64,000 bases of DNA, taken from positions 558,001-622,000 of the forward strand of contig JADKJU010000003.1 of assembly GCA_016720855.1 (NCBI GenBank), read 5' to 3'. This DNA is from Betaproteobacteria bacterium. Lineage in GTDB: Bacteria; Pseudomonadota; Gammaproteobacteria; Burkholderiales; Usitatibacteraceae. Of this stretch, positions 51,708 to 59,724 are shown one piece after another (within the stretch, counting starts at the first letter, position 1; each line of letters starts with the position of its first letter). Below the pieces are notes generated by a model that saw nothing but the letters and a program-made list of their open reading frames with translations, did not search any database and was not told the origin of the DNA. A program made the position numbers and the translations under genes.

Positions 51708-51736
51708 ATTTTCCGGGATATGCGCTTCCCGGTCAA
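51708..51736 (-). promoter_or_regulatory. Sigma-70 promoter of the CAT tRNA
   Basis: Minus-strand TTGACC (51731-51736) and GAAAAT (51708-51713) are 17 bp apart. Transcription would begin just upstream of the tRNA 5' end at 51695. With the terminator palindrome on the other side, the tRNA forms a self-contained unit. Confidence 0.7.
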
Positions 51737-51744
51737 TCAATACA

Positions 51745-51818
51745 GGCAAATGGGGTCAGGTTACTCCATCAACGGCGACAAGCGTTGTCGATGCGCACGT
51801 AACCTGACCCCATTTGCC
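51745..51818. repeat. Nested hairpin with 20-bp arms (REP-like, ATGGGGTC core)
   Basis: Left arm GGCAAATGGGGTCAGGTTAC (51745-51764) and right arm GTAACCTGACCCCATTTGCC (51799-51818) are exact complements. The 34-base loop contains a second hairpin CGACAA-GCG-TTGTCG (51776-51790). It begins 6 bp after the ychF stop, so it could end ychF transcription. The stem lacks a T-run. The core resembles REP sequences of RAYT (IS200-like) transposases; none is present here. Confidence 0.85.
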
Positions 51819-51823
51819 TTCGG

Positions 51824-52915
51824 TCAGACGTTGAACCGGAAGTGCATCACGTCCCCATCCTTCACGACGTACTCCTTCCCCTCCAACCGCATCTTCCCGG
51901 CTTCCTTGGCACCCTGCTCGCCCTTGCAAGCGAGGTAGTCGTCGTAGGCGATGACTTCGGCGCGGATGAAGCCCTTCTCGAAATCCGTGTGGATGACGCC
52001 GGCCGACTGCGGGGCGGTGTACCCCTTGTGGATCGTCCACGCGCGAACTTCCTTCTCCCCGGCCGTGAAGTAGGTCTGCAGGCCCAGAAGAGTGAAGGTG
52101 GCGCGGATGAGCCGGTCGAGTCCCGGCTCGTGCATGCCCATGTCGGCCAGGAACAGCTCCTTGTCCTCCCCCGAGAGGTCGGCGATCTCGCTCTCCACCT
52201 TGGCGCAGATGGCCACCACCGGGGCGCCCTCCTTCGCCGCGTAGGCCTTCACCTTCTCGAGCAGCGGATTGTCCTTGAAGCCGTGTTCCTCGACGTTCGC
52301 GATGTAAAGCGCGGGCTTGGCGGTGAGGAGGAATAGCGGCTTCAGCAGCTCCCTTTCCTCCGGCGAGAGGTCGAGGGCGCGCACCGGGTGAAACCCGTCC
52401 AGCGCCTTCTGCACCTTCTCCAGCACGGCAACCAACTTCGCCGCTTCCTTGTCGCCGGAGCGCGATTTCTGGATGTGGCGTTCGCGAGCCTTGTCGACGG
52501 TCGCCATGTCGGCGAGCGCAAGTTCCGTGTGGATCACCTCGATGTCGGAGATGGGGTCCACCTTCCCCGCCACATGCACCACGTTGTCGTCCTCGAAGCA
52601 GCGCACCACGTTGGCGATAGCTTCCGTCTCGCGGATGTTGGCCAGGAACTGGTTGCCGAGCCCCTCGCCCTTGGAGGCGCCCGCCACGAGCCCCGCGATG
52701 TCCACGAACTCGACCACCGCCGGGATCACCTTCAGCGGCTTGGCGATTGCAGCGATGGCGTGCAGCCTCGGGTCCGGCACCTCGACCACGCCCACGTTGG
52801 GCTCGATGGTGCAGAAGGGATAGTTCTCGGCCGCGATGCCGGCCTTGGTGAGCGCGTTGAAGAGGGTGGACTTGCCGACGTTGGGCAGGCCGACGATGCC
52901 GCATTGCAGTGTCAT
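51824..52915 (-). CDS. ychF: Redox-regulated ATPase/GTPase YchF (OLA1)
   Basis: P-loop protein of the Obg group that prefers ATP, linked to stress and ribosome function. The 363-residue protein has the G1 motif GLPNVGKSTLFNALT, FVDIAGLVAGASKGEGLGN, a coiled-coil middle (about 135-190), the NVEE segment and the C-terminal TGS domain (HTDFEKGFIRAEVIAYDDY). Its start overlaps the pth stop by 4 bp, the common pth-ychF arrangement. Confidence 0.97.
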   Translation of the reverse strand: MTLQCGIVGLPNVGKSTLFNALTKAGIAAENYPFCTIEPNVGVVEVPDPRLHAIAAIAKPLKVIPAVVEFVDIAGLVAGASKGEGLGNQFLANIRETEAIANVVRCFEDDNVVHVAGKVDPISDIEVIHTELALADMATVDKARERHIQKSRSGDKEAAKLVAVLEKVQKALDGFHPVRALDLSPEERELLKPLFLLTAKPALYIANVEEHGFKDNPLLEKVKAYAAKEGAPVVAICAKVESEIADLSGEDKELFLADMGMHEPGLDRLIRATFTLLGLQTYFTAGEKEVRAWTIHKGYTAPQSAGVIHTDFEKGFIRAEVIAYDDYLACKGEQGAKEAGKMRLEGKEYVVKDGDVMHFRFNV

Positions 52916-53595
52916 TGCTCGTCTTTCGGGTTCTGCGCTCGCGCTTTCGCGGGAACGGCTGGTTCAGACTTCGCGGGCCCGGCGGTTGCCGGCTTCGCGG
53001 AAGGGTCGGGCTCGGGTTTGGGCAGCGTATGCAGCCACGTGGTCGCGTCGTTCATGCGGCCGGTGGCGATTCGGGAAAGCAGGCCCAGGCTGCGGTCGAA
53101 CGCGGGCTCGATCGCCTCGCGCTCCTCGCGCCGGGCTTCGTGCAGGACATAGTCGGCCACGATGTCCTTGTTGCCGGGGTGCCCGATGCCGATGCGAAGG
53201 CGCCAGAAGTCGCGCGTGCTTAGCACCTCGTCGATGTCACGCAGACCGTTGTGCCCGCCGGTGCCGCCGCCGAACTTGAGCTTGACGGTGCCGGGCGCCA
53301 GGTCCAGTTCGTCATGCACGACCAGCATCCCGGGCGCCTCGATACGGTGGAAGCGCAGGAACGCGCCCACGCTTCGCCCGCTCTCATTCATGTAGGTGGC
53401 GGGCTTGAGGAGCCAGAAATCCTTCCCCCCTTCGGTCACCCTCGCGACCCAGCCGGAGAACTTCGTCTCCTTGGCCCAGCGCGCGCCGCGTTCGTGGGCG
53501 ATCGCATCCACCCACCAGTAGCCGGCGTTGTGGCGCGTGCGCTCGTACTCGCGCCCGGGATTGCCGAGGCCGACGATGAGGCGGATGGTTTCCAT
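52912..53595 (-). CDS. pth: Peptidyl-tRNA hydrolase
   Basis: Recycles peptidyl-tRNA released from ribosomes. The 227-residue protein has the catalytic region GLGNPGREYERTRHNAGYWW (His), the NES segment (TYMNESGRSVGAFL), VHDELDLAPGTVKLKFGGGTGGHNGLRDI and the KDIVADYVL part. About 33 extra residues form a Pro/Ala/Lys tail at the C-terminus beyond the family norm of about 190-195. It is translationally coupled to ychF. A GC stem at 53643-53666 separates it from rplY. Confidence 0.96.
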   Translation of the reverse strand: METIRLIVGLGNPGREYERTRHNAGYWWVDAIAHERGARWAKETKFSGWVARVTEGGKDFWLLKPATYMNESGRSVGAFLRFHRIEAPGMLVVHDELDLAPGTVKLKFGGGTGGHNGLRDIDEVLSTRDFWRLRIGIGHPGNKDIVADYVLHEARREEREAIEPAFDRSLGLLSRIATGRMNDATTWLHTLPKPEPDPSAKPATAGPAKSEPAVPAKARAQNPKDEQ

Positions 53596-53642
53596 GAGGG
53601 ATGCCGGGAAGATGGTGGTGCGCCTCGAATCCCTGAAACGAA

Positions 53643-53666
53643 CGCGCCCGCCGGGAAAGGCGGGCG
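53643..53666 (-). terminator. Stem-loop after rplY
   Basis: Nine-base arms GCGCCCGCC / GGCGGGCGC around a 6-base loop lie 37 bp past the rplY stop. There is no T-run. It may end or attenuate transcription between rplY and pth. Confidence 0.6.
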
Positions 53667-53703
53667 CATTCGCGAGGCTCGCTCGAAGCGCCCCGGACGC
53701 TTG

Positions 53704-54444
53704 TTATTTCTTCTTCTCGTCCTTGCCGCCGGCCTTTCCGGCATCCTTGCCGCCGGCTTTCCCCGCATCCTTCGCGGGCTCGTCCTCCTTCACCTTCTGC
53801 GCGCTGGTCGGGATGTCCGCCGCCGAAACCGCGGAAGCCGCCGCAGCCGTCACCGCTTCCTCGTCCGCCGTCGCCACGCGCGGGATGAGGATGGTCGCGA
53901 TCGTCATGTCGTCGCCCTTCGCGAGCGCCACCGATTCCACGCCGGCCGGAAGCTTGATCCCGGAGATGTGCAGCGAGTGTCCCGCCTGGAGATCCATGAG
54001 GTCCACCTCGATGAACATCGGCAGGTCCTTCGGCAGGCAGGCGATGTCGATGTCGTTGCGCACGTGCTGGACGCTGCCACCGGCCAGCTTCACGCCGGGC
54101 GAGACGTCCGCGTTCACGAAGTGCAGCGGGACCTTCATGTGGATCTTGCGATCGGCGGCGACGCGCTGGAAATCCGCGTGCAGGATCATCTGCTTGAAGG
54201 GGTGCATCTGGTAGTCACGCAGCAGCACCTGGGATTTCTCGGAGCCGATCTGCATGTCGAGGATGGAGGCGTGGAACGCCTCCAGCTTCAGCTTGAAGAA
54301 GAGTTCCTTGTGGTCGAGCTGGATGGGCTGCGCGTCCTTGCCGGCGCCGTACAGGATGCCGGGCACCTTGGACTCGCGACGCAGACGGCGGCTCGCACCC
54401 GTTCCCTGCAGGCTTCGCGGTTCGGCTTTGATTTCGATGTTCAT
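53704..54444 (-). CDS. rplY: 50S ribosomal protein L25 (CTC family)
   Basis: Binds 5S rRNA; the long CTC form is general-stress-linked in some bacteria. From ATG 54444 (MNIEIKAEPRSLQGTGASRRLRR) the 246-residue protein has the N-terminal L25 domain (to about 95), the TL5-type C-terminal domain (about 97-190) and a Lys/Ala/Gly tail with a repeated DAGKAGGK. It lies between prs and pth. The 112 bp to prs include a small GGGGG/CCCCC stem near 54494-54512. Confidence 0.96.
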   Translation of the reverse strand: MNIEIKAEPRSLQGTGASRRLRRESKVPGILYGAGKDAQPIQLDHKELFFKLKLEAFHASILDMQIGSEKSQVLLRDYQMHPFKQMILHADFQRVAADRKIHMKVPLHFVNADVSPGVKLAGGSVQHVRNDIDIACLPKDLPMFIEVDLMDLQAGHSLHISGIKLPAGVESVALAKGDDMTIATILIPRVATADEEAVTAAAASAVSAADIPTSAQKVKEDEPAKDAGKAGGKDAGKAGGKDEKKK

Positions 54445-54556
54445 GTTCACTCCAGTGTTCGGCGGGGCCCCGCGACCAGGCGCCCCGCTGTTGAAGGGGG
54501 AAAAGGCCCCCTCGGCCTGTCGCCCGCAACCGTTGCCGGCTGCGGACGGGTATTCG

Positions 54557-55507
54557 TCAGTCCACGAAGAGCGAGCTGACCGAGCTCTCCTCGCAGATCC
54601 TGCGCATCGTTTCGGCAAGCAGCTCCGAGACGCTGATCTGGCGGATCTTCTTGCAGGCCTCCGCCTCGGGCCTGAGCGGGATGGTGTCCGTCACCACCAG
54701 CTCGTCGATCACCGAGGCCTCGATCCGGCTGATCGCCGGCCCGGAAAGCACCGGATGCGTGCAATACGCGATCACCCGTTCGGCTCCCTCGGCCTTCAGG
54801 GCCCGCGCGGCCTCGCACAGCGTGTTGGCCGTATCGACCATGTCGTCCATGATCACGCACGTCCGGCCGCTCACGTCGCCGATGATGTTCATCACCGTGG
54901 CCACGTTCGGCCGCGGACGCCGCTTGTCGATGATGGCGAGGTCGCTTTCCAGCCGCTTCGCGATCGCCCTGGCGCGCACCACGCCCCCCACGTCGGGGGA
55001 AACCACCACCAGGTTCTTGTACTCGTGCTTCCAAAGGTCGCCCAGCAGGATCGGCGTCGCATAGACGTTGTCCACCGGGATGTCGAAGAAGCCCTGGATC
55101 TGGTCCGCGTGCAGGTCCATCGTGAGCACGCGGTTCACCCCCACCGAGGTGAGCATGTTCGCCACCACCTTCGCCGAGATCGCCACCCGGGCGCTCCTGG
55201 GCCGCCTGTCCTGGCGCGCATAGCCGAAATAGGGCATCGCCGCCGTGATCCGCGCAACGCTCGACCGGCGCAGCGCGTCCACCATGATCATGAGTTCCAT
55301 CAGCGTGTCGTTCGTCGGCGCGCAGGTGGACTGGAGCACGAAGACGTCCTTGCCGCGGACGTTCTCCAGCAGCTCGACCATGATCTCGCCGTCGCTGAAA
55401 GTGGAGACGCTCGCCTTGCCGAGCTGCACGTTCAGGTGGCGGGCCACCTTCTGCGCAAGCTTCGGGTTGGCGTTGCCCGTGAACACCATCAGGTTGTCGA
55501 AAGGCAT
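54557..55507 (-). CDS. prs: Ribose-phosphate pyrophosphokinase
   Basis: Makes PRPP from ribose-5-P and ATP, used for nucleotides, His and the TrpD reaction encoded earlier in this window. From ATG 55507 (MPFDNLMVFTGNANPKLAQ) there are 316 residues with the PP loop SDGEIMVELLENVRGKDVFV, the PYFGYARQDRRPRSARVAISAK flexible loop and the PRPP-binding VIMDDMVDTANTLCEAA. An adjacent in-frame GTG (55510) is an alternative start. It lies 37 bp past tRNA-Gln. Confidence 0.97.
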   Translation of the reverse strand: MPFDNLMVFTGNANPKLAQKVARHLNVQLGKASVSTFSDGEIMVELLENVRGKDVFVLQSTCAPTNDTLMELMIMVDALRRSSVARITAAMPYFGYARQDRRPRSARVAISAKVVANMLTSVGVNRVLTMDLHADQIQGFFDIPVDNVYATPILLGDLWKHEYKNLVVVSPDVGGVVRARAIAKRLESDLAIIDKRRPRPNVATVMNIIGDVSGRTCVIMDDMVDTANTLCEAARALKAEGAERVIAYCTHPVLSGPAISRIEASVIDELVVTDTIPLRPEAEACKKIRQISVSELLAETMRRICEESSVSSLFVD

Positions 55508-55544
55508 CACCGTCTCTCTACGCTGCGGTCATCGCCGAAAAAGG

Positions 55545-55621
55545 TGGCAGGGGAGGAAGGACTCGAACCTTCGAATGCTGGAATCAAAATCCAGTGCCTT
55601 AACCAACTTGGCGACTCCCCT
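55545..55621 (-). tRNA. tRNA-Gln (TTG anticodon)
   Basis: 77 nt including encoded CCA on the minus strand. It has acceptor AGGGGAG/CTCCCCT, discriminator G, D-arm CGCCAAGTTGGTTAAGGCA, anticodon stem CTGGA/TCCAG with loop TTTTGAT (anticodon TTG) and T-arm AAGGTTCGAGTCCTT. Discriminator and loop fit the Gln identity. It sits between ispE and prs, where a tRNA-Gln gene is common, and is probably processed from a longer transcript. Confidence 0.96.
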
Positions 55622-55625
55622 CGCG

Positions 55626-55653
55626 CCCGCGCCCGGCAACTGCCGGCCGCGGG
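55626..55653 (-). other. GC-rich hairpin between ispE and tRNA-Gln
   Basis: Arms CCCGCG-CCGGCA and TGCCGG-CGCGGG (one mismatch) around a 2-base loop lie between the ispE stop and the tRNA 5' end. There is no T-run, so a processing or pausing element is as likely as a terminator. Confidence 0.5.
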
Positions 55654-55662
55654 TGTTACTCG

Positions 55663-56541
55663 TCACATACTGCGCAGGGGGTGCTCCTCGAGGCCCTGCG
55701 CGACAAAACCCTTCATCGTCCCGGGGAGCTGCTCCAGCACCCGCTCGGCCGAGTCCCGGTCCGGGAACCGGGCGAAGGCGCATGCGCCAGACCCCGTGAG
55801 CCGCCCCCCGCCGTGGCCCGCAAGCCACTCGAGATGTTCGCGAACCCGGGGGTATCGGGCGGCCACGACCGCTTCCAGGTCATTGTGAAACCGGCCCTGC
55901 CCGTCATGCGCCGAAAAGTCTTGTATTTTAAGGGGTTCGGTATCCCGGGTCAATTCGGGCGCCGCGAAGATCTCCCCGGTGGACACCGCCACCGGGGGCA
56001 CCAGTACCAGGTACCAGGCAGGCGCAAGTGCCAGGGGGGCCAGCTTTTCGCCCACGCCCTCGACCCAGGCGCTACGCCCGAAGAGGAAGAAGGGGACGTC
56101 GGCCCCCAGCCGGGCGCCCAGCGCCTGCAGGGATTCCCGATCCAGGCCCGTGTCCCAGAGGCGGTTGAGCACGATCAGGGTGGTGGCGGCGTCGGAGCTG
56201 CCTGCGCCCATCCCGCCCCCCAGGGGCAGGCGCTTTTCCACTTCGATGTCCGCGCCCAAGGGCGTGCCGGATTCCGATTTCAGGAGCCGCGCCGCCCGGA
56301 CCACGAGATCCGACTCCGCAGGAACCCCGGGCAGGTCGCTGACCCGGCGGATGTCGCCATCGTCCCGCGTCGCGAACCGCAGCCGGTCGGCCGCATCGAT
56401 GAGCGTGAACGCGCTCTGCAGCAGGTGGTAGCCGTCCGCCCTGCGCCCGACCACGTGCAGGAAGAGGTTCAGTTTCGCGGGCGCGGGATAGTCGGGGCCG
56501 TTCAGTTGCACGGGGCTACTCCGGACGCGCCCGGTAGTCAT
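55663..56541 (-). CDS. ispE: 4-diphosphocytidyl-2-C-methyl-D-erythritol kinase
   Basis: GHMP kinase of the MEP isoprenoid pathway. The 292-residue protein has APAKLNLFLHVVGRRADGYHLLQS, the ATP-binding Gly-rich loop PLGGGMGAGSSDAAT and the C-terminal GSGACAFA. The N-terminal start overlaps lolB by 26 bp; a GTG ten codons in (VQLNGPDYPAPAKLN) would reduce it. ErpA earlier in the window serves the Fe-S enzymes later in this pathway. Confidence 0.95.
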   Translation of the reverse strand: MTTGRVRSSPVQLNGPDYPAPAKLNLFLHVVGRRADGYHLLQSAFTLIDAADRLRFATRDDGDIRRVSDLPGVPAESDLVVRAARLLKSESGTPLGADIEVEKRLPLGGGMGAGSSDAATTLIVLNRLWDTGLDRESLQALGARLGADVPFFLFGRSAWVEGVGEKLAPLALAPAWYLVLVPPVAVSTGEIFAAPELTRDTEPLKIQDFSAHDGQGRFHNDLEAVVAARYPRVREHLEWLAGHGGGRLTGSGACAFARFPDRDSAERVLEQLPGTMKGFVAQGLEEHPLRSM

Positions 56542-57031
56542 CGACCACGAGCTTGACCACCGTATCGGCGTGGGAGGCCGTGATGCGCCGCGCCACCTGG
56601 GCCGTCCCGAAGCGCTGCGATTCGTCGATCGTCACCGACCAGCCCTCCGGCCCCGCCAGCGCGCGGCCATGCAGCCAGGCGATGAGGAGGCGATCGTCCA
56701 GGGGAGCGCCCAGGAGGTTCTCCGTGAGCTCGGAGAAGCTTGCCGCTGCCATGGGCGATGCGCCGGGGCGGAGAACCGAAAGCCCTTCCGGCACGCGCTC
56801 GATCCGGGCCACTTCCGTGCCGACCGGCGTGGCGAGCACCCACGAGTCTTGCGCGGGCGCATGGCTCCAGCGCAAACGCAGGATCTCGCCCCGGCCGGCT
56901 TGCGCGACGGACAGGCGCCCCGTCATGTCGAACGCGGCGGGCAGTCCGTCGAGCGAAATCGCAACCGGCGGGGGCACGGCGGCGCAGGCCGCGACGAGCA
57001 GCGCCGCAGCGATCGTGGCGGAACGGGTCAC
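56516..57031 (-). CDS. lolB: Outer-membrane lipoprotein receptor LolB
   Basis: Accepts lipoproteins from LolA and inserts them in the outer membrane. The 171-residue precursor has a lipobox LVAAC (Cys16), the antiparallel-sheet start FDMTGRLSVAQAGRGEILRLRWSHAPAQDSWVLATPVG, the ENLLGAPL segment and a LHGRAL motif. The family diverges fast, so the call leans on the neighbours (mutM, TPR protein, ispE) as well as on the motif set. Confidence 0.9.
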   Translation of the reverse strand: MTRSATIAAALLVAACAAVPPPVAISLDGLPAAFDMTGRLSVAQAGRGEILRLRWSHAPAQDSWVLATPVGTEVARIERVPEGLSVLRPGASPMAAASFSELTENLLGAPLDDRLLIAWLHGRALAGPEGWSVTIDESQRFGTAQVARRITASHADTVVKLVVDDYRARPE

Positions 57032-57056
57032 GGGGGAAGGCGCGGGCCCGCAGGCC

Positions 57057-58745
57057 TCAAGGCTTGAACTTCTGGATCACCGCGAGGAGCGTCTCGTGGT
57101 CCGGGTTGTCGGTAAGCGCCGTCTTCCAGAGCTTGCTGGCCTCGTTATGCCGGCCGAGCTTCCACAGCACCTCGCCCAGGTGCGCGGCGATTTCCGGGTC
57201 GGGGCGGTTCTCGTAGGCGCTCGTGAGGGTCTTGAGCGCCTCGTCGAAGTTGCCGCGCCGGTACTGGACCCAGCCCAGGCTGTCGAGGATGAACGGGTCG
57301 TCCGGCGACAGCTTGAGCGCCTTTTCGACCAGCGAGAGGGCCTCATCGAACCGATCGGTGCGGTCCGCGAGCGTGTACCCGAGGGCGTTGTAGGCGTGCG
57401 CGTAGTCGGGCTTCATCTCGATCACGCGGCGCAGGTCGGCCTCGAGGACATCGAGCCGGTCCACCCGCTCCGCGGCCATGGCCCGGTCGTAGAGCAGCTC
57501 GTAGGAATCCGGGTAGCGCTCCACCGCGCTCGAGAGCATGTCGTAGGTGTCCTGCCAAGCCTTCGAGTCACGCAGCAGCTGGGCCTCGATCTGGATCACC
57601 TGGATGCGCTCGTCCTGGGTGCGTGGGTCGAGCGTCTGCAGGTAGGCGCGGCCCTTCGCGAGGCCGTCGCGCTTCGCGATCAGGGTGGCGATCCTCGCCT
57701 GCGCGCGCATCCGGTCGGTCGAATCGACCTTGCGATACCAGTCGAGGGCCTCGTCGGGGTGCTTGGCCAACTCCGCCGCCTGTCCGAGGCCCAGATAGAC
57801 CGCGCCGGGGTCCGGGTGGCCCATCCCGAGGGCACGGCGAAAGGCGGTCTCCGCGTCCGCGTAATCCTCGAGCTGAAGGGCGAGAAGCCCGATCGCGTAG
57901 GGCACCATCGGGTCGGTGCCCGAAAGCCGCTCCACGACCCGGAATTCCTGCCGGGCCTCGGCGTTTCGCCGTGCGCCCGCGAGTTCGCGCGCGAGCTGCA
58001 GGTGCACTTCCTTCGCATCCGGATACCGCTCGACGAATGTCCGGTAGAACGGGATCACTTCCGCGGGCGCGACCTTCCTCAGGACCTGGCCCTGGAGGAT
58101 CGCGGCCAGCGCCCAGCCGGGCCTCATGGCGAGCGCCGCCATCGATTCGGTGCTCGCCAGGTCCAGCCTGCCCGCCAGGAGCGCGGCCACGCCGAGGGCG
58201 TAACGCGACTCGGGGAGCTTCGGGTACAGGGCGGTGATGGTGCGCGTTGCCTCCAGAACGGCGACCTTGTCGGGATACCTGCCGAAATAGAACGCAAGCT
58301 GGGTGAGGAGGAGCGGCTTGTCCTGGCTCGCCTGCACGAAGCCCGCGATGGTCGCGCGAGCCGCGTCCAGCTCGCCGCGGTTGGCCAGGAGTGACGCCAC
58401 GAGGTCGCGCCCGAGGGGCGATTCGGGCTCGAGTTCCACCAGCAGCATCGCCATCTCGAGCGCTGGCTCCATCTCGCGGGCGCGAATGGCCAGCTCGACG
58501 GCGCGGCGCGCGATCTGCGGGTCGCGCAATTCGCGCGCAAGCCGGGCCAGCGTGGCGAGCGCGGGCCCCGTTTCGCCCCGCTGCGCGGCCAGCTCCGCGG
58601 AGAGGAATTCGAACATCGCGGCCTCGCGGCTCGGGGGCGAGCTTCTCTTCGCCGCAGTGGCGTTAGCCTGCTGTGCGTCCGCAGACGGGGAGAACGCCGC
58701 CGCCACGGCCAGCATCGCCACCCAACCGATCAATCCTTTCGCCAT
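57057..58745 (-). CDS. TPR-repeat periplasmic protein
   Basis: Exact function unknown; a TPR gene of this kind next to lolB-ispE is usual in betaproteobacteria. From ATG 58745 the 562-residue precursor has a signal peptide (MAKGLIGWVAMLAVAAAFSPSADAQ). A superhelix of about a dozen TPR or TPR-like units fills residues 60-555 (best units: NALGYTLADRTDRFDEALSLVEKALKLSPDDPFILDSLGWV and following). It is a scaffold for protein contacts in the periplasm. The frame stays open upstream to 58814 but the ATG after it gives the signal peptide. It is divergent from mutM. Confidence 0.88.
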   Translation of the reverse strand: MAKGLIGWVAMLAVAAAFSPSADAQQANATAAKRSSPPSREAAMFEFLSAELAAQRGETGPALATLARLARELRDPQIARRAVELAIRAREMEPALEMAMLLVELEPESPLGRDLVASLLANRGELDAARATIAGFVQASQDKPLLLTQLAFYFGRYPDKVAVLEATRTITALYPKLPESRYALGVAALLAGRLDLASTESMAALAMRPGWALAAILQGQVLRKVAPAEVIPFYRTFVERYPDAKEVHLQLARELAGARRNAEARQEFRVVERLSGTDPMVPYAIGLLALQLEDYADAETAFRRALGMGHPDPGAVYLGLGQAAELAKHPDEALDWYRKVDSTDRMRAQARIATLIAKRDGLAKGRAYLQTLDPRTQDERIQVIQIEAQLLRDSKAWQDTYDMLSSAVERYPDSYELLYDRAMAAERVDRLDVLEADLRRVIEMKPDYAHAYNALGYTLADRTDRFDEALSLVEKALKLSPDDPFILDSLGWVQYRRGNFDEALKTLTSAYENRPDPEIAAHLGEVLWKLGRHNEASKLWKTALTDNPDHETLLAVIQKFKP

Positions 58746-58840
58746 CGACTTGTCGCTCCCGCCGCTGAAGGTTCGCGCTTTTCGCGCCCGTCCATGATAG
58801 AACTTTTCCGTCACCCGTCCATGGGACGTCGAGCCGATTG

Positions 58841-58860
58841 GACCGCGCGAATGCGCGGTC
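58841..58860. promoter_or_regulatory. 20-bp palindrome in the TPR-mutM intergenic region
   Basis: GACCGCGC-4-GCGCGGTC lies 18 bp upstream of the TATAAT of mutM, covering its -35 region, and between the two divergent starts. It could be an operator or a stem in the TPR leader. It is not matched elsewhere in this window. Confidence 0.45.
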
Positions 58861-58877
58861 GGTTCTCCCGGTGGCCT

Positions 58878-58883
58878 TATAAT
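58878..58883 (+). promoter_or_regulatory. TATAAT -10 of mutM
   Basis: A perfect -10 hexamer lies 29 bp before the mutM ATG; no consensus -35 at the right spacing. The palindrome at 58841-58860 occupies that place. Confidence 0.6.
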
Positions 58884-58911
58884 CGCCTGCTACTTCCTCA
58901 CGCCCTCCCCC

Positions 58912-59724
58912 ATGCCGGAACTCCCGGAAGTCGAGACGACACGCCTGGGTCTCATTGCCCGCGTCGTGGGCCGCTGCATCCGCGATGTCGTGGTTCGCGA
59001 GCCGCGCCTTCGCTGGCCCGTGCCCGGGAACCTCGCGGCGCGCCTGCGCGGGGCGCGGGTGCGGGACATCCGCCGGCGGGGCAAGTACCTTCTCTTCGAT
59101 TTCGAATCCGGGCACCTGCTCGTGCACCTGGGCATGTCGGGCACCCTGACCGTGGTCCCTGGGGACCGCCCCGTGCGGCGGCACGACCATGTGGACCTGG
59201 CGCTCGATAGCGGCGACATCGTGCGCCTGAACGATCCGCGCCGTTTCGGCGCCGTGCTCTGGATGCGCGATCCCGCGAAGCACAAGCTGCTTGCCGGGCT
59301 CGGCGTTGAGCCGTTCGACGAGGCCTTCGGCGGCGCCTTCCTGCACCGCGAGTCGAGGCGGCGCCGGGTTCCGGTGAAACAGTTCCTGATGGATTCCCGC
59401 GTGGTCACCGGCATCGGCAACATCTATGCGAACGAGGCGCTCTTCGCCGCGCGCATCCTGCCGTCGCGGGCCGCGGGGCGGATTTCGCGTGCCCGGTTCG
59501 ACTGCCTCGCCCGTGAAGTGCTGGCGACGCTGCGCCGGGCGCTCGCGGCCGGCGGCAGCACGCTGCGCGACTTCGTCGGCAGCGACGGCGAGCCGGGGCA
59601 TTTCCAGCGCGAATACGCGGTGTACGGCCGCGCATCGGAACCGTGTCCGGCGTGCGGATCCCCGATCCGCGCTTCGCGGCACGCGGGCCGCTCCACCTTC
59701 CACTGCGCGTCGTGCCAGCGATGA
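58912..59724 (+). CDS. mutM: Formamidopyrimidine-DNA glycosylase (Fpg)
   Basis: Base-excision enzyme for 8-oxoguanine and FapyG. The 270-residue protein begins PELPEVET (catalytic Pro2 after Met removal, Glu3), with the Lys region RRRGKYLLFD and GIGNIYANE. A C-terminal zinc finger CPACGSP...FHCASCQR has four cysteines. Its TGA overlaps the ATG of the dynamin-like gene, so the two are coupled. Confidence 0.97.
   Translation: MPELPEVETTRLGLIARVVGRCIRDVVVREPRLRWPVPGNLAARLRGARVRDIRRRGKYLLFDFESGHLLVHLGMSGTLTVVPGDRPVRRHDHVDLALDSGDIVRLNDPRRFGAVLWMRDPAKHKLLAGLGVEPFDEAFGGAFLHRESRRRRVPVKQFLMDSRVVTGIGNIYANEALFAARILPSRAAGRISRARFDCLAREVLATLRRALAAGGSTLRDFVGSDGEPGHFQREYAVYGRASEPCPACGSPIRASRHAGRSTFHCASCQR

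Noticed and set aside
54445..54556. Possible riboswitch or leader element before rplY
   Set aside because: Only a short G5/C5 stem is visible; nothing resembles a known aptamer.
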